DNA of 38,831 nt from an uncultured Collinsella sp. (GTDB lineage Bacteria; Actinomycetota; Coriobacteriia; Coriobacteriales; Coriobacteriaceae). The position numbers were made by a program, and so were the translations under genes. Below, in pieces: positions 31,464 to 38,831 of the stretch (positions within the stretch are counted from its first letter, which is position 1; every line of letters starts with the position of its first letter). Under the pieces are notes generated by a model. It searched no databases. It was not told where the DNA came from and saw nothing but the letters and a program-made list of their open reading frames with translations. Location: assembly GCA_937937835.1 (NCBI GenBank), contig CALDBJ010000008.1, forward strand, positions 1 to 38,831, in the 5' to 3' direction.

Positions 31464-34400
31464 ATGGCGAACACCCAGAACTATATTAACCACCTGCTGC
31501 AGAACACCGGCATTACGCCGGCATGCAGCGAAGAAGAGCGCTTGGCTGCCGAGGATATCGCTCAGATCTTCCGCAACCACGGCTTTGATCCCGAGGTTCA
31601 GGAGTTCAATGCCCCGGCGCCCGGTAGGTTGGCATTTGCCGCTACCGGTATTCTTGCGTTTGCCGGCGCCCTGCTGATGGGCATCGGCGGCGGTATCGGC
31701 TTGGTCGGCACCTTGCTGGCCGTTGTCGGCGCCGTTCTTTACGTGCTCGAGCGCACGGGCCACCCCGTGGTTTCGCGCCTGGGCAAGACGGGCGTGAGCC
31801 AAAATGTCATCGCCTACCACAAGGCCTCGGGCCCGCTCGCGTCTCCGCGCAACCGCCCGGTGGTCGTTGTCGCACACTACGACTCTCCCCGTGCTGAGCT
31901 GCTCGCCCGCGAGCCCTATGCTTCGTATCGTGCGCTCATCGCCAAGCTGTTGCCCGTTGCCACGGTTGCCCCTGCTGCCGTTGCCATCCTGCGTATCCTG
32001 CCGCTCCCCGGCGCGCTCAAGGTTCTGCTGTGGATTGTCGCGATCCTCGCTTCCCTCGTTGCACTTGCCAACGCGGCAAACATCATCTCTAACCGCCACA
32101 TTCTTCCCTATACGTCCGGCGCGGTGTGCAACAAGTCTTCTGTCGCCGCTATGCTCGGTGTCATGGACAACGTCGCCCCCTATCAGGGCGAAAACGAGTT
32201 CCCCGACGACATTCCATTCGACACCTATTTTGGCGAGCAGAAGCGTCGCGCCGAGGAAATGGCGCGCGCGGCGGCCGAGTATGCCGCGGCCCAGCAGCAA
32301 AACGACTACGGCAACACCATTGAATATGAGGAACCTTCCTACGACGAGGACGAGTTTGGCCAGCCGGTTGCGCCTGTCGACGCACCCGAGCAGGACGAGA
32401 CTTTTGATGGACAGATCGATGGTTTTGAGGGCGCCTCTGCCGACGAGACGCTAATCGGCGTTATCGCGCCCGAGGCTCAAGACCAGACTGCCCAGGCCGA
32501 AGTGTCCACCGAGGAAAAGTCCTCCGCCGAGCCGGCGGAGGAGCCCGCGGTGGTCGAAGTCGCCGAGCCCAAGCCCAAGCTCTATCGCAATGCCGCCGGC
32601 AATATCCGCTTTGGTTCGGATGCCATCCGCGCGCTCGGCATGCTTCCCGAGTCCTGCACGCTCGATTACGAGGAGGGCGAGGAGCCAACGTTTGAGCCCG
32701 AGCCTGCCCCCGTCGTGGCTGCGCCTGCGCCCGTTGTCGCTGCGGATGATGAGTCTGCCGCGGTTACCGCTGCCGTTGCCGATCCCGAGGCGGTGTCCGC
32801 GTTCGATCCCGCGGCAGGACTGGACATTTTGGCTCCCGCCGCACCGGCGCAAGACGTTGCGGACGAGTCTGACGACGATTACGTTGAACAACCGAGGCGC
32901 GTGTCTTACGAGAGCGATACTGATTTCTCGGCCGAGATTCCCGCGGCAACGCCGCATGCCGACATTGCATCCGCGTTCTCGTCGATTGGCGCCAGCGCTT
33001 CCAACTTCTTTAAGGGTGCGTTTGCAAAGGGCAAGAAATTTGTCGACGATTTCGAGGAGAAGCGCGCTGCCGCACGCGAGGCTGCCGAGCAGGAGGCTAT
33101 CGCTCAGCAGCAGGCAGCCGAGGCGGCACGTGAGCTCGCGGCGCAAGAGTTCGAGCAGAACGAGGCTATGCAGTCCGCGCCCGTCGAAGCCGCCGAAGCT
33201 ACAACGTCCTTTGAGTCCCAGCAACCGGCGTCCGCGGATGTTGTTGAAGCGACGACGTCTTTCGAGGCTCAGCAGCACGTCGATAGCACCATGTCGTTTG
33301 ATGCCGCGCAGTTCGATTCCACGATAACGTTTGAAAAACAGGGCACCGCGATTGCCGAGCCCCTTCCTGTTTCCGATGAGCAGGGCGACGCGGCAGACGA
33401 TGACGAGCCTGCTGATGCTGCCGAAATCCAAGATGCCGCCGAGGACGAGCCCGTCGAGGCCAACTCTGACGAAGAGCAATACGCGGCAGCCGAGCAAGAT
33501 GATTCGACCGAGGTCGAGCAGGAGGAAGTGCCTGCGGTTTCCGAGACTCCCGAGACGGATGAGTCGAGGCCTTATTCCACGCAGATTTTCACCATGCCGA
33601 CCCCGAGTGGTTCCGGTGCCACGGTTGCCAATGTCGCTCCCACCCAGGACGAAACGGTCGATTCCCTTATGGCCCAGATTTCCTCCCAGGCATCGCCGCG
33701 CCCGCAGATGAATGTTCCCGATCCGGCGTCGGCACCGTCGCCTGCACCTTCCTCGTCTCCGCTGGCTTCGGTCCCCGATCCGTCGCTGCCGTCTATGAAG
33801 CAGGCAAACGTTGCGTCTCGCACGTCGCTGTTCGACCTTCCCGACCCCTCCGCACAGGTCAACGATCCCTTTGCTACTGCCCAGGGCCCCGAACCCACAT
33901 CGGCACCCGTTGCGCCTCCTATGCCCGTTGCGTCGGGCGCACAGCCGATCGAGACCATTTCGGCTCCCGCCCCGGCGGCACCCAAGTCTCGTAAGCGCGG
34001 CCTGGGTGGTCTGTTCGGCCGTAAAAAGAAAAACGAGCAGGACAGCATGAGTGACTGGCTGGGCGTCGAAGACGATTACGATGCCAAGAAGTCCGGTCGC
34101 GGTATCGGTTCGTGGGATAACTTCGAGGACGATAACGATGGCTGGAAGGGTGGCGCTACGTCTTCCGATGGCGCTTCTTCCGAAGATATGCTCTCGGCTG
34201 TCGCCTCTATGGGCGATGATGAGCTGCTCGGTCACGATATCTGGTTTGTGGCAACGGGCGCCTCGGATTGTGATGGCGCTGGCATGAAGGCCTTCTTGGC
34301 TTCGCATCGCGATAAGCTCCGCGGCGTATTCTTTATCAATCTTGAATCCGTCGGCGCCGGTAGGCTTTCGGTGGTGACGGTCGAGGGCGAACAACAACTG

Positions 34401-34664
34401 CTCAAGGGCGATCGCCGCATCATGAACCTGGTCAGCAAGGTCTGCAAGTCGTTCCATGTCGATTGTGGCGCGCTCGAGATGCCCTATGCCAAGACCGATG
34501 CCTATGCTGCGCTCGAGGCGAGCCGCCGAGCCCTTACCATCGCCGGCGTGGACGGCACGCGTCTGGCTTGCGCTCGTACCGAGGACGACCTGCCCCACAA
34601 TGTCAACCCGACGAACATTGCTACGGTATCCGAGGTCGTGACCGAGGTTATCCGCCGTTCGTAG
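31464..34664 (+). CDS. Large membrane protein with degenerate M28-peptidase halves around an acidic insert
   Basis: The 1066-residue protein begins MANTQNYINHLLQ with GGAG upstream. Two membrane hairpins lie at about 57-98 and 165-207. The first half of an M28 (Zn aminopeptidase) fold carries HYDS (H138, D140), then SGAVCNKSSVAAML where family members have GAxDNxSG, so the bridging Asp is missing. Residues 255-910 are a low-complexity acidic region with Ala, Glu, Pro and Val, plus basic GLFGRKKK near its end. The second half (915-1066) resumes at WFVATGASDCDG, where EE is expected, and ends TEDDLPHNVNPTNIATVSEVV without the usual YHTPEDT His. A pseudo-peptidase is the likeliest reading. An ATG at 31374 upstream is possible but lacks SD. 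Confidence 0.72.
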   Translation: MANTQNYINHLLQNTGITPACSEEERLAAEDIAQIFRNHGFDPEVQEFNAPAPGRLAFAATGILAFAGALLMGIGGGIGLVGTLLAVVGAVLYVLERTGHPVVSRLGKTGVSQNVIAYHKASGPLASPRNRPVVVVAHYDSPRAELLAREPYASYRALIAKLLPVATVAPAAVAILRILPLPGALKVLLWIVAILASLVALANAANIISNRHILPYTSGAVCNKSSVAAMLGVMDNVAPYQGENEFPDDIPFDTYFGEQKRRAEEMARAAAEYAAAQQQNDYGNTIEYEEPSYDEDEFGQPVAPVDAPEQDETFDGQIDGFEGASADETLIGVIAPEAQDQTAQAEVSTEEKSSAEPAEEPAVVEVAEPKPKLYRNAAGNIRFGSDAIRALGMLPESCTLDYEEGEEPTFEPEPAPVVAAPAPVVAADDESAAVTAAVADPEAVSAFDPAAGLDILAPAAPAQDVADESDDDYVEQPRRVSYESDTDFSAEIPAATPHADIASAFSSIGASASNFFKGAFAKGKKFVDDFEEKRAAAREAAEQEAIAQQQAAEAARELAAQEFEQNEAMQSAPVEAAEATTSFESQQPASADVVEATTSFEAQQHVDSTMSFDAAQFDSTITFEKQGTAIAEPLPVSDEQGDAADDDEPADAAEIQDAAEDEPVEANSDEEQYAAAEQDDSTEVEQEEVPAVSETPETDESRPYSTQIFTMPTPSGSGATVANVAPTQDETVDSLMAQISSQASPRPQMNVPDPASAPSPAPSSSPLASVPDPSLPSMKQANVASRTSLFDLPDPSAQVNDPFATAQGPEPTSAPVAPPMPVASGAQPIETISAPAPAAPKSRKRGLGGLFGRKKKNEQDSMSDWLGVEDDYDAKKSGRGIGSWDNFEDDNDGWKGGATSSDGASSEDMLSAVASMGDDELLGHDIWFVATGASDCDGAGMKAFLASHRDKLRGVFFINLESVGAGRLSVVTVEGEQQLLKGDRRIMNLVSKVCKSFHVDCGALEMPYAKTDAYAALEASRRALTIAGVDGTRLACARTEDDLPHNVNPTNIATVSEVVTEVIRRS

Positions 34665-34685
34665 ACGGAGCTCTAAGGAGTCAAC

Positions 34686-34904
34686 GTGTTTTCGTATATT
34701 AAGCGCCATTGGCCTGTCTACGTGATTTTGACCTTGATTGCCATTGCGTTAGGATTTGGGGCTGCCTTCATCGTGGGTGCAAAGGGCTCGACCCCCGCCT
34801 CCGCAATCAGCGAAGAGGTGGAGCAAGAACAGAGTACGGGTGCCGATGGGATTCCTGAGTCCGAGCAGGCAATCGTTGATGGTGGATCTTCGTCTGCAGA
34901 GTAG
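34686..34904 (+). CDS. Small single-pass membrane protein
   Basis: The 72-residue protein has one membrane segment (VYVILTLIAIALGFGAAFIVG, about 11-31) and an acidic Ser/Glu-rich tail. The GTG start has AAGGAG upstream. It lies 21 bp after the large M28-like gene and before a terminator, so it is probably co-transcribed and may act with it. No family recognised. Confidence 0.78.
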   Translation: MFSYIKRHWPVYVILTLIAIALGFGAAFIVGAKGSTPASAISEEVEQEQSTGADGIPESEQAIVDGGSSSAE

Positions 34905-34925
34905 ATGCGGCGATTTAAATGATTG

Positions 34926-34963
34926 AAAGCGGGCGAGCCAGGGGACTGGCTCGCCCGCTTTTT
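34926..34963 (+). terminator. Terminator after the M28-like operon
   Basis: A perfect 15-bp GC-rich stem (34926-34940 with 34947-34961) has a 6-nt loop and a T tract. The convergent surface-protein gene ends 8 bp further on, so it may serve both. Confidence 0.9.
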
Positions 34964-34970
34964 CATCGCG

Positions 34971-37900
34971 CTAGCGCTTCTTTGGGATCGACCTAAGGCG
35001 AGCGAACCATAGGGCTGCGGCACCCGAGGTCAGGAGCGCGGTGATGCAAGCGGCGATGGGAACTGATCCTGTTGCCGGTAGGTCCTGCGGTAGGGTACAG
35101 CGTTGAATGACGCTGTCCTCGTCATGTGACTCAAGTTTATCGCCGCCACCGTTGCGGCAAAGATCGACGCGCGCGCTGTTGGTGAGTGCGGTTTGGGGCG
35201 TATAAGCCGACGTTGCCTGCATGTGTACGACTGCGCCCCGAGCGTCTGTGCCAAGGATTGCTTTGGCATCGTCAAGGTCGTCGTGCTCATCTTTGAGATC
35301 ATCGCGGGTCCAAGAATCCGCATCGCTTCGAGTCGTAAAGTCGGCGGCTACCGCACCGTATTCAATTCGAATGCCTGTTACGACGGTATTGGATGCAAGG
35401 TCGAGCTCTTCCGCCTCGAGTGTGGTGGATTCCGTGGTCGAGACATCCGCCTTCCAGAGGCGCCAGCCGTCGTAATCAACGAGGCGGCAGTCCTCACCAA
35501 GGCTCTCTTTTACTTCGTCGGACTCAAGCCAAGGATTTTCGTGTCCATCGTCAAGTGTCGCGTTCGCCGGCTCATCGACGTCTGTCGAGTCCAACGGCGT
35601 CGTGCGATACCACACGTTGCACAGACCGTTGAGGTCGCCGATGGCGACGGGGGTTTCGATTGAGATGAATCTCGCCGTGCCGTCTTTGGCGCACTCAAGA
35701 TCATCGGTAATCGTAAACTCATCAACCCAAGTAGCGGAATCGTTTCGAGCGTCGATGGTATAGGAGAAAAGTCCATCCGTATTAGTTTGCGTCGCGGCGC
35801 GATTTTTACCATCGCCGTTAGCCAACAGGCCCTTTTCGATAGGTTGGACAAGTTCCTGACGCTTGTCGACCTGTCCCTTGATCTCGATGGGCGCATCCTT
35901 CATCGCGACGTATTGGACTTCTCCCGTATCCTTTATTTCAAACGTTATTTCCTCGGCAAGGTCATAGGTCCGCGGAGACATCATTTCGCGCAACGAGTAG
36001 GTGCCGGGTGCAAGATGTTCGACGCGGTGTGGCTTGTCGGATGAGGTCCAGGAGTCTATTTCGGTTTTATCGGGACCATATAAGGTGAGTTGTGCGCCTT
36101 CCACTTCCTGCTCACCGCTTGCATCGACCTTGGAGATATCAACCTTGGTGTAATCGTCGGATACGTTAAGCCGTGCTTCTACAACGGGTGTTTTCTGGTC
36201 GGCATAAGTAAGGTCGACAATATGGGTTGTCCGATCGAGCAAGAAGCCTGCCGGCGCTTGAGTCTCGACAACCTCGTAGCGTGCGGTGCCAAGTCCCAGC
36301 GGGAGGTTGTCCGCGCGTGCTTCTCCAGTTTCATCCGTCGTGATGGTAGCGACAGTCTCACCGTCGAGCGCGGCAATGCTACCGTCGGGGCGCACGATAT
36401 CACTCGAGGCACGGATCTCAAAGACGGCGCCCGCGAGGCTGCTGCCGTCTATGGCATCGGTTTTAACGATCCTGATGTTTCCGGTCGCGGCGTGGTCATA
36501 ATACGAGGCGATTGCAACGGGCGTTAGGTTCATGTCGGCGGGTATGTTTACCTCGATCTCCTCGCCGACAAGATAGGGCTCTTTGGCCGAGGTTTCGCGT
36601 ACATAATAGGTGCCCGGCACGAGCGATTCGGGCAGTGTGACGGTCCCGGTCGCGTCAGTCGTAAAGGTGTCCATTACGTTATGTGTTGGATACCAGCAAG
36701 TTTGTGAGACAGATTCGTGATTGCTGTCGAGTAGTTGGAAGGTGAATCCGGCTAGTGGAACAGAAGCGCCTGTTTGGGCATCGCGTTTTACAATCTGGAG
36801 ATGCGTCGACAGAGCGTGGTTGTCCACGATATATTGAAGCTCGGCGCCGTTGGAAATCTGATTGGCCCCGACGGTCCATTCCCCTGCACGTTTAAAACCC
36901 TCGGGGACGGTTTCCGGAACCTCGCGAACCGTGTAGCCGGCACGGTCGTATGGGACGGCTCCGTGGACACCGGCGGGTCGCTTGCCTGCGCCGAACCATG
37001 CTTCGGGCTGATCTTTGGTGGAGGCAAAGCCATAGACGTTTGTGGTCAGTGTGCCAACAACCTGCTGAGAGCTGTTGCTGACAACCTCAAAGACAACACC
37101 TTCCGCCGGCTGCTCCAGGCCGGATTGGTCGCTATTGCCGTAATCCTTGAATTTGGAAATCTCAAGGTTAAACGCAATGGGGATATCGGAAACGCGAGAT
37201 TCGATCTCGACCACGCCTGAATCGCCGAGCTGGTCGGCTCCAACGGTATAGGTCCAGCTGTCGTTGGATGGCAGGTAGCCCTCGGGGGTTTTTGATTCGT
37301 AGATGGTAAAGGTTCCTAAGGGGACATCGGCGAGGGTGGCCCGACCGCTTTCGTCGGTCGTGAGGATTTGTGCCCATCCAGGGGTTGATTGCGACACACA
37401 CGTGAACTCTGCTCCTGCGAGTGAAGATCCCACCTGGGGGCCGGCATTCGTCGCGGCATCGAGTTTTACGATACGCAGATTGATGGTGCCGGGCTGTTCA
37501 TCAATGGCGACCCGCCCGCCGTCATTCCCCGTGGTAAAGGCAATACGATCGTGGCGGGGGACATAGCCGGCCGGCGCCTTCGTTTCAACTAGGTAGTATG
37601 CCGTGTTGGGCAGAAGTGTTGCTTGCGCTCGACCGTTGCTGTCCATCTTGATGGTGCCGACACGCGCGCCGCTGGCGCTCTCAAAAATATCGAATGTTGC
37701 CCCGGTAAACTGATAGGTATTGTTTCCGCTGGTAATAACGGTGTTAGCAGACTGCTTTTGGAAGGAAACAGAGACCGCCGGCAGTACATAGAGCATGTCT
37801 TGACGTTTGCTGCCGCCCGATACGGCCCCTAGATAGCGTCGCGCGCGGTGCGGAGCGGCTTCGATGCTTCCTGATTTTGCGCTGTCGTGGAGCCACCGCG

Positions 37901-38402
37901 CAGCCGCCACGACTTCATTGTCGGCGGTAAAGTGTCCGCTCTTGGTTTTACCCTGAGCGGTCGTGTAGGAGTAGGTGCCGTCGACATGGGTAGTGCCGTT
38001 GAGCATCCATACGGCAAGCTGGGTGGCGGCGCGGGCGCGATCGGGTGAAAGATGGTAACCGCCAAACGACGTGGTGGTGGGATATCCGTGACAAACGATT
38101 GCCGCGAACTCGTCGTCGAGCCACACCCAGCCTTGATCAAAGTTGAGCCATGGGCCGCCCGGTTTGGTGGGGCCGGGGCGCTCCTGGTTCATGCAGTAGG
38201 CAATCGAGGTGTCTTGAGCTTCATACTTGCCGATGAAGAAGGGCCCACAATCATCGCTAATAGTGCGGAAGCCGAGCTGGTCGTAGCCATCGACGGCAAA
38301 TGCGGCTCCCGGTGCCAGGCAGCCGAAAAGCAGGAAGAGGAGCAGGAGTAGCGGACCTGTTGCGATTGCGCTGTGGACAGAGTGCGTGGGTGCGTTGGAC
38401 AT
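34971..38402 (-). CDS. LPXTG surface protein with thioester (TQXA) domain and CnaB repeats
   Basis: The 1143-residue protein has a signal peptide (about 1-37). A thioester domain carries Cys70 in IAYCMNQ and Gln128 in the T-Q-x-A motif ATQLAVW. These pair as an internal thioester in Gram-positive adhesins, able to bond covalently to host proteins. Six CnaB/SpaA-like domains follow (about 230-860), each ending in the conserved Glu of motifs such as VETKAPAGY, YESKTPEGY, VRETSAK and VETQAPAGF, consistent with Lys-Asn/Asp isopeptide bonds. The sorting signal LPATG (1108-1112), a hydrophobic helix and KKR complete it. Sortase is not in this window. The ATG has AAGGAG upstream. The gene stands alone, so the role in host attachment is inferred. 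Confidence 0.93.
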   Translation of the reverse strand: MSNAPTHSVHSAIATGPLLLLLFLLFGCLAPGAAFAVDGYDQLGFRTISDDCGPFFIGKYEAQDTSIAYCMNQERPGPTKPGGPWLNFDQGWVWLDDEFAAIVCHGYPTTTSFGGYHLSPDRARAATQLAVWMLNGTTHVDGTYSYTTAQGKTKSGHFTADNEVVAAARWLHDSAKSGSIEAAPHRARRYLGAVSGGSKRQDMLYVLPAVSVSFQKQSANTVITSGNNTYQFTGATFDIFESASGARVGTIKMDSNGRAQATLLPNTAYYLVETKAPAGYVPRHDRIAFTTGNDGGRVAIDEQPGTINLRIVKLDAATNAGPQVGSSLAGAEFTCVSQSTPGWAQILTTDESGRATLADVPLGTFTIYESKTPEGYLPSNDSWTYTVGADQLGDSGVVEIESRVSDIPIAFNLEISKFKDYGNSDQSGLEQPAEGVVFEVVSNSSQQVVGTLTTNVYGFASTKDQPEAWFGAGKRPAGVHGAVPYDRAGYTVREVPETVPEGFKRAGEWTVGANQISNGAELQYIVDNHALSTHLQIVKRDAQTGASVPLAGFTFQLLDSNHESVSQTCWYPTHNVMDTFTTDATGTVTLPESLVPGTYYVRETSAKEPYLVGEEIEVNIPADMNLTPVAIASYYDHAATGNIRIVKTDAIDGSSLAGAVFEIRASSDIVRPDGSIAALDGETVATITTDETGEARADNLPLGLGTARYEVVETQAPAGFLLDRTTHIVDLTYADQKTPVVEARLNVSDDYTKVDISKVDASGEQEVEGAQLTLYGPDKTEIDSWTSSDKPHRVEHLAPGTYSLREMMSPRTYDLAEEITFEIKDTGEVQYVAMKDAPIEIKGQVDKRQELVQPIEKGLLANGDGKNRAATQTNTDGLFSYTIDARNDSATWVDEFTITDDLECAKDGTARFISIETPVAIGDLNGLCNVWYRTTPLDSTDVDEPANATLDDGHENPWLESDEVKESLGEDCRLVDYDGWRLWKADVSTTESTTLEAEELDLASNTVVTGIRIEYGAVAADFTTRSDADSWTRDDLKDEHDDLDDAKAILGTDARGAVVHMQATSAYTPQTALTNSARVDLCRNGGGDKLESHDEDSVIQRCTLPQDLPATGSVPIAACITALLTSGAAALWFARLRSIPKKR

Positions 38403-38656
38403 GGCTGCTCCTTATCCCTCGTGCGCCGCACGGGGAGGCTGCGACGCGTAGGATGAGGCTACCCCCGAGGTTCATGCGGGTAAGTACCGGAGCCTGACCA
38501 AAAGCTTGCCCAATTCCTGACAAATTGAGCTCAAATACAACAATCAAGCAAAAGCGCAGGTAGAAGATAAGGAGAACAGGAGGTCAAAGGTCCTCATCTC
38601 CACAATTGACGCGATTTTCAAACGAATCTCCATAGCTAAAACAAGCATCGCCACCC
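38403..38656 (-). other. Long leader/intergenic region upstream of the surface-protein gene
   Basis: No gene is seen. The 150 bp nearest the start are GC-rich and, on the minus strand, can form hairpins such as CCCCGTGC with GCACGAGG just before the SD and TACCCG with CGGGGGTA further upstream. I could not match a riboswitch class. The distal part is AT-rich and probably holds the promoter. Confidence 0.4.
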
Positions 38657-38686
38657 TTGTATCGAACAAGACAACCGCGTTATACT
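38657..38686 (+). promoter_or_regulatory. Probable promoter of tRNA-Gly
   Basis: TTGTAT (38657-38662) and TATACT (38681-38686) are 18 bp apart, with the -10 ending 13 bp before the tRNA. Confidence 0.65.
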
Positions 38687-38699
38687 ATCCCCCACATAT

Positions 38700-38774
38700 G
38701 CGGGCATCGCCAAGTGGTAAGGCATCAGCTTCCCAAGCTGACACTCGCGGGTTCGAGTCCCGTTGCCCGCTCCA
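38700..38774 (+). tRNA. tRNA-Gly (anticodon CCC)
   Basis: The acceptor GCGGGCA (38700-38706) pairs with TGCCCGC (38764-38770). Discriminator T and an encoded CCA follow. Loop TTCCCAA gives anticodon CCC at 38732-38734, reading GGG. D-arm and T-loop (GTTCGAGTC) are canonical. Confidence 0.97.
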
Positions 38775-38785
38775 GCTAGAAGCAC

Positions 38786-38818
38786 AAGCACGGCACCATT
38801 ACGGTGCCGTGCTTTTTT
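38786..38818 (+). terminator. Terminator after tRNA-Gly
   Basis: A perfect 12-bp stem (38786-38797 with 38803-38814) with loop ATTAC is followed by six T. Confidence 0.93.
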
Positions 38819-38831
38819 CAATAAAGCGCCG

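Noticed and set aside
32451..34709. 752-codon minus-strand frame opposite the M28-like gene
   Set aside because: Arises from the GC-rich, low-complexity insert; Arg/Gly/Leu-rich with no start signal.

Overview
The window is a chromosomal origin region from a high-GC Gram-positive bacterium of the Coriobacteriia, most like a Collinsella. The evidence is the gene order (rnpA-rpmH, origin, dnaA-dnaN-recF-dciA-gyrB-gyrA on one arm; yidD-yidC-jag-rsmG-parA-parB on the other), GC-rich reading frames, SD-led GTG/TTG starts, an actinobacterial SPMET-type nuclease and paired WYL regulators. The genus is inferred from gene content; no 16S rRNA gene is present.

Layout. 1-460: two serine tRNA genes with terminators and an inverted 3' scrap of the second. 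466-1731: a cassette of one PD-(D/E)xK (DUF559/Vsr-like) gene between two 78-bp inverted repeats. 1895-3791: a TRIC-type channel and a bactofilin-like membrane protein. 3920-7243 (minus): typA, two uncharacterised genes and a bifunctional-nuclease-family gene. 7403-7479: tRNA-Ile. 7528-7709: a large nested palindrome beside the gyrA terminator. 7777-18766 (minus): gyrA, gyrB, dciA-like, recF, dnaN, dnaA and an unusual GHKL-ATPase/winged-helix gene. 18767-19111: an intergenic region with DnaA-box-like repeats and the rpmH promoter. 19112-24151 (plus): rpmH, rnpA, yidD, yidC, jag, rsmG, three parS sites, parA, parB and a small membrane protein gene. 24351-34904: rlmN, ddl, a DinG-type helicase/exonuclease, two adjacent WYL regulators (PafB/PafC-like), a giant M28-like membrane protein with degenerate metal ligands, and a small membrane protein. 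34971-38402: an LPXTG thioester/CnaB surface protein. 38700-38774: tRNA-Gly.

Genes near the origin mostly run away from it, so replication and transcription are co-directional. The dnaA operon supplies initiator, clamp, RecF and a probable helicase loader, gyrase follows, and ParABS sits on the other arm.

Points most worth following: (i) the GHKL/QP-rich/winged-helix protein encoded directly upstream of dnaA; (ii) a DnaA whose box-reading Asp is Asn, together with non-canonical boxes; (iii) Phe at the GyrA Ser83 position; (iv) the inverted-repeat nuclease cassette beside an inverted tRNA fragment; (v) the probable pseudo-peptidase split by about 650 acidic residues.
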